A DNA stretch of 6,237 bases from CAZCGA01 sp964498075 (GTDB taxonomy: Bacteria; Desulfobacterota; Binatia; HRBIN30), in contig CAZCGA010000242.1 in NCBI GenBank assembly GCA_964498075.1, positions 1 through 6,237 on the forward strand. Reading direction: 5' to 3'. The notes beneath the pieces were generated by a model. It did no database searches, was not told the origin of the DNA, and was given only the letters and a program-made list of their open reading frames with translations. Shown one piece after another: positions 1 to 6,237 of this stretch. Numbering within the stretch: the stretch's first letter is position 1; the number at the start of each line of letters is the position of its first letter. Made by a program: the position numbers and the translations under genes.

Positions 1-169
1 GTTCGGTCCAGAGAAGTTGACGGAGAACGCACAGGCACTGTTGAATAGCCTCATCAAAGCGAAACCACCCGCCGCAAAGGGGAATTACCTGCTCAGCGTC
101 TCGGTCGCTTCTACCATGGGCCCAGGCGTCAAGATTGATCCGCTGGCCGTGCGCGCGTTGGCGGCCTAA
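1..169 (+). CDS. rplA: 50S ribosomal protein L1, C-terminal fragment (5' end outside window)
   Basis: The reading frame entering at base 2 gives 55 residues and a TAA stop at 167-169. They read as the C-terminus of ribosomal protein L1. A conserved FGPEKLTEN segment comes first, then AKPPAAKGNYL, then the family signature STMGPGVKID near the end. L1 forms the L1 stalk on 23S rRNA and helps release deacylated tRNA from the E site. In E. coli it also represses translation of its own rplK-rplA mRNA. Only about a quarter of the usual protein of about 230 aa is visible, so the start and any upstream rplK, nusG or secE cannot be seen. The stop lies 15 nt before rplJ, so the two genes are probably co-transcribed. 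Identification is firm because the order rplA-rplJ-rplL-rpoB-rpoC is the standard one. Confidence 0.95.
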   Translation, partial: FGPEKLTENAQALLNSLIKAKPPAAKGNYLLSVSVASTMGPGVKIDPLAVRALAA

Positions 170-173
170 GCTA

Positions 174-179
174 GGGAGG
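174..179 (+). promoter_or_regulatory. Shine-Dalgarno site of rplJ (supports a GTG start)
   Basis: The sequence GGGAGG sits 5 nt before the GTG at 185 and lies wholly in the 15-nt gap after the rplA stop. It is a strong match to the anti-Shine-Dalgarno sequence and decides the GTG start. The next in-frame ATG, at codon 23, would remove part of the conserved N-terminal helix of L10. Confidence 0.8.
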
Positions 180-184
180 TTGCA

Positions 185-709
185 GTGAACCGAGAGGAGA
201 AGGCGGCGGCCGTTGCCGCTCTGCAAGACCGCTGCAAGCAGGCAACGGTGATGCTCCTGGCGACGTCGCAGGGCTTGCGCGTCGGAAAGATGCATCAGTT
301 GCGTCGCGCACTGAAACAGGCCGGTGGCGAATATACGGTGACCAAGAATACCTTTGCGCGGCGTGCGTTGAAGGACACGGCGTACAGTCGGGTGGAGGGG
401 CTGCTGCAAGGGCCGACCGGATTGGTCTTCGGGTACGCGGATCCCGTTGCGGTTACCAAGGTGCTGGTGCGCTTTGCCGAGGAGAACGAGAGGCTCTCAA
501 TTAAGGCGGCGGTACTCGGGGACCGGATGCTCGAGCCAGCCGCGGTTACGCAATTGGCGAAACTGCCGAGTCGCGAAGTGCTGCTCGGGTCGCTCTTGCG
601 GGTAATGCAAGCCCCGGCTGCGCAGTTGCTCCGCACAATACAGGAACCGGGCGCGCGTTTGGTGCGACTCATGGATCGCGTTCGCGCTCGCCTGGAACAG
701 AATGGATAA
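185..709 (+). CDS. rplJ: 50S ribosomal protein L10 (stalk base, uL10)
   Basis: This gene encodes L10, which binds 23S rRNA at the GTPase-associated centre and anchors L12 dimers through a long C-terminal helix. The protein is 174 aa from a GTG start with a good ribosome binding site. The N-terminal rRNA-binding domain (about residues 1-125) shows the usual pattern: an opening charged helix (NREEKAAAVAAL), the segment LRRALKQAGGEYTVTKNT followed by FARRAL, and GPTGLVFGYADP. The C-terminal spine helix (about 130-173) carries hydrophobic modules split at P144 and P155. It is about 10 residues longer than the E. coli helix (E. coli L10 is 165 aa) and resembles the three-dimer Thermotoga type. The gene lies 15 nt after rplA and 27 nt before rplL. 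In E. coli the L10-L12 complex represses this mRNA through a leader, but the short gap here leaves no room for such a leader outside rplA. Confidence 0.97.
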   Translation: MNREEKAAAVAALQDRCKQATVMLLATSQGLRVGKMHQLRRALKQAGGEYTVTKNTFARRALKDTAYSRVEGLLQGPTGLVFGYADPVAVTKVLVRFAEENERLSIKAAVLGDRMLEPAAVTQLAKLPSREVLLGSLLRVMQAPAAQLLRTIQEPGARLVRLMDRVRARLEQNG

Positions 710-722
710 CGTAGAGAGAAAG

Positions 723-728
723 AGGAGG
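723..728 (+). promoter_or_regulatory. Shine-Dalgarno site of rplL
   Basis: A perfect AGGAGG lies 8 nt before the ATG at 737, within a purine-rich 27-nt gap after rplJ. It is the best ribosome binding site in the window. This suits a protein made in several copies per ribosome. It favours the ATG at 737 over the in-frame ATG at 749. Confidence 0.8.
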
Positions 729-736
729 ATCTTCCG

Positions 737-1030
737 ATGACTGAAGGTATGGTGACCCGCGAGCAAGTGAAAGACTACATCAAGAGCATGAGCTTGATGG
801 ATGCCGCGACGCTAGTGAAGGAGCTCGAGGAAGAGCTCGGCGTCAGTGCTGCCGCCTCCGTAGTGGCGACAGGCCCGGCGGCTGCCGCTGGACCCGCGGC
901 CGCTGCAGCTCCCGAGAAGGATGAGTTCACGGTGATGCTGACTGCGGCGGGTGACAAGAAGATTCAGGTGATCAAGGTGGTCCGCGAGATCACGAGCCTA
1001 GGTCTCANNNNNNNNNNGGAACTCAAGTAG
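737..1030 (+). CDS. rplL: 50S ribosomal protein L7/L12, interrupted by an assembly gap
   Basis: L7/L12 is the multi-copy stalk protein that recruits EF-Tu, EF-G, IF2 and release factors to the ribosome. The displayed frame gives 97 codons including four unknown residues, while the family is usually about 120-130 aa. The N-terminal dimerisation helices (about 7-35, with SLMDAATLVKELEEELGVSA) bind L10. Next comes an Ala/Gly/Pro hinge (about 38-59, with two GPAAAA units). The C-terminal domain begins at EKDEF. It includes K80 and R83, which match E. coli K70 and R73 of the factor-binding surface, and stops at GLGL (residue 90). Ten Ns follow, then only ELK and a TAG stop. Aligned to E. coli from memory, about 37 residues should lie between GLGL and ELK, so about 33 more codons are missing than the Ns show. 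I regard this as an assembly gap in an intact gene of about 130 codons. The frame stays open across the Ns. Confidence 0.93.
   Translation: MTEGMVTREQVKDYIKSMSLMDAATLVKELEEELGVSAAASVVATGPAAAAGPAAAAAPEKDEFTVMLTAAGDKKIQVIKVVREITSLGLXXXXELK
1008..1017. other. Run of ten Ns (assembly gap inside rplL)
   Basis: Ten unknown bases follow the codons for GLGL and precede the last three codons of rplL. A round run of ten is typical of a scaffolding placeholder, not a measured length. The base before the Ns (A at 1007) fits the Lys codon expected after GLGL, and the G after them (1018) fits a Val codon of a VELK ending. The protein family predicts roughly 110 bases here, so coordinates downstream are probably about 100 bases too small relative to the real chromosome. 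Confidence 0.95.
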
Positions 1031-1049
1031 AGCATTCCAGAAAAGGGGT

Positions 1050-1055
1050 GAGGAG
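1050..1055 (+). promoter_or_regulatory. Shine-Dalgarno site of rpoB
   Basis: GAGGAG lies 5 nt before the ATG at 1061, in the 30-nt gap after the rplL stop. It supports this start. The encoded N-terminus aligns with the start of E. coli beta to within a residue or two. Confidence 0.75.
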
Positions 1056-1060
1056 TCGCC

Positions 1061-5176
<4,116 letters not shown>

Positions 5177-5190
5177 CGTCGGGAAACCAC

Positions 5191-5197
5191 GGAGGAG
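5191..5197 (+). promoter_or_regulatory. Shine-Dalgarno site of rpoC
   Basis: GGAGGAG ends 2 nt before the ATG at 5200, with its GGAGG core 4 nt before it, in the 23-nt gap after rpoB. It fixes the rpoC start, which also gives a protein collinear with E. coli beta' from residue 1. Confidence 0.8.
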
Positions 5198-5199
5198 AC

Positions 5200-6237
<1,038 letters not shown>

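Noticed and set aside
145..166. Inverted repeat GGCCG/CGGCC at the end of rplA, considered as a terminator or L10 leader stem.
   Set aside because: The stem is five pairs with a 12-base loop, has no T-run, and sits in coding sequence of high GC, where such matches are expected by chance.
497..766. Antisense open frame spanning the rplJ-rplL junction.
   Set aside because: It overlaps two certain genes, has no recognisable domain, and its start shows no convincing ribosome binding site. It is a chance shadow.
821..838. Two GAGCTC palindromes six bases apart in rplL, able to form a small hairpin.
   Set aside because: They encode the Glu/Leu-rich end of the L12 dimerisation domain and are explained by codon choice. 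There is no T-run, and the site is inside a gene.
865..918. Imperfect GC-rich repeat with GCGGCCGC in rplL.
   Set aside because: It encodes the Ala/Gly/Pro-rich flexible hinge that L7/L12 proteins normally have, with two GPAAAA units. It is not a mobile or regulatory repeat.

Overview
The window is a continuous piece of the classic bacterial ribosomal-protein/RNA-polymerase operon, all on the + strand: the 3' end of rplA (ribosomal protein L1), complete rplJ (L10), rplL (L7/L12, interrupted by a run of Ns), complete rpoB (RNA polymerase beta) and the first 346 codons of rpoC (beta'). Intergenic gaps are 15, 27, 30 and 23 nt. No promoter, terminator, RNA gene, mobile element or CRISPR is visible, and no non-coding stretch exceeds 30 nt. 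The close packing suggests one polycistronic transcript, probably started upstream of the window.

The organism looks like a Gram-negative of the old Deltaproteobacteria sphere (Desulfobacterota, Myxococcota, Binatota or a neighbour). RpoB is 1371 aa and carries both lineage-specific insertions seen in proteobacterial beta. The N-terminus of beta' is collinear with the E. coli protein, with zinc cysteines at the same residue numbers. Base composition is GC-rich, roughly 60 % by eye. This placement comes from memory of the families, not from a search. The N run suggests a draft, perhaps metagenomic, scaffold.

Layout: 1-169 rplA 3' end; 185-709 rplJ; 737-1030 rplL with ten Ns at 1008-1017; 1061-5176 rpoB; 5200-6237 rpoC 5' part. 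L1, L10 and L12 belong to the mobile stalks of the large ribosomal subunit. L10 anchors several L12 dimers, which recruit translation GTPases. Beta and beta' together form the catalytic cleft of RNA polymerase, so the operon couples ribosome and polymerase supply.

I found no undescribed biological system. The points worth a second look are: (1) a sharp change in codon use inside rpoB at about 2.2-2.5 kb, which could mark recombination or a chimeric assembly; (2) an N gap in rplL that almost certainly hides about 33 codons more than it displays; (3) an L10 C-terminal helix long enough for three L12 dimers; (4) gaps too short for the L10 leader and rplL-rpoB attenuator known in E. coli.
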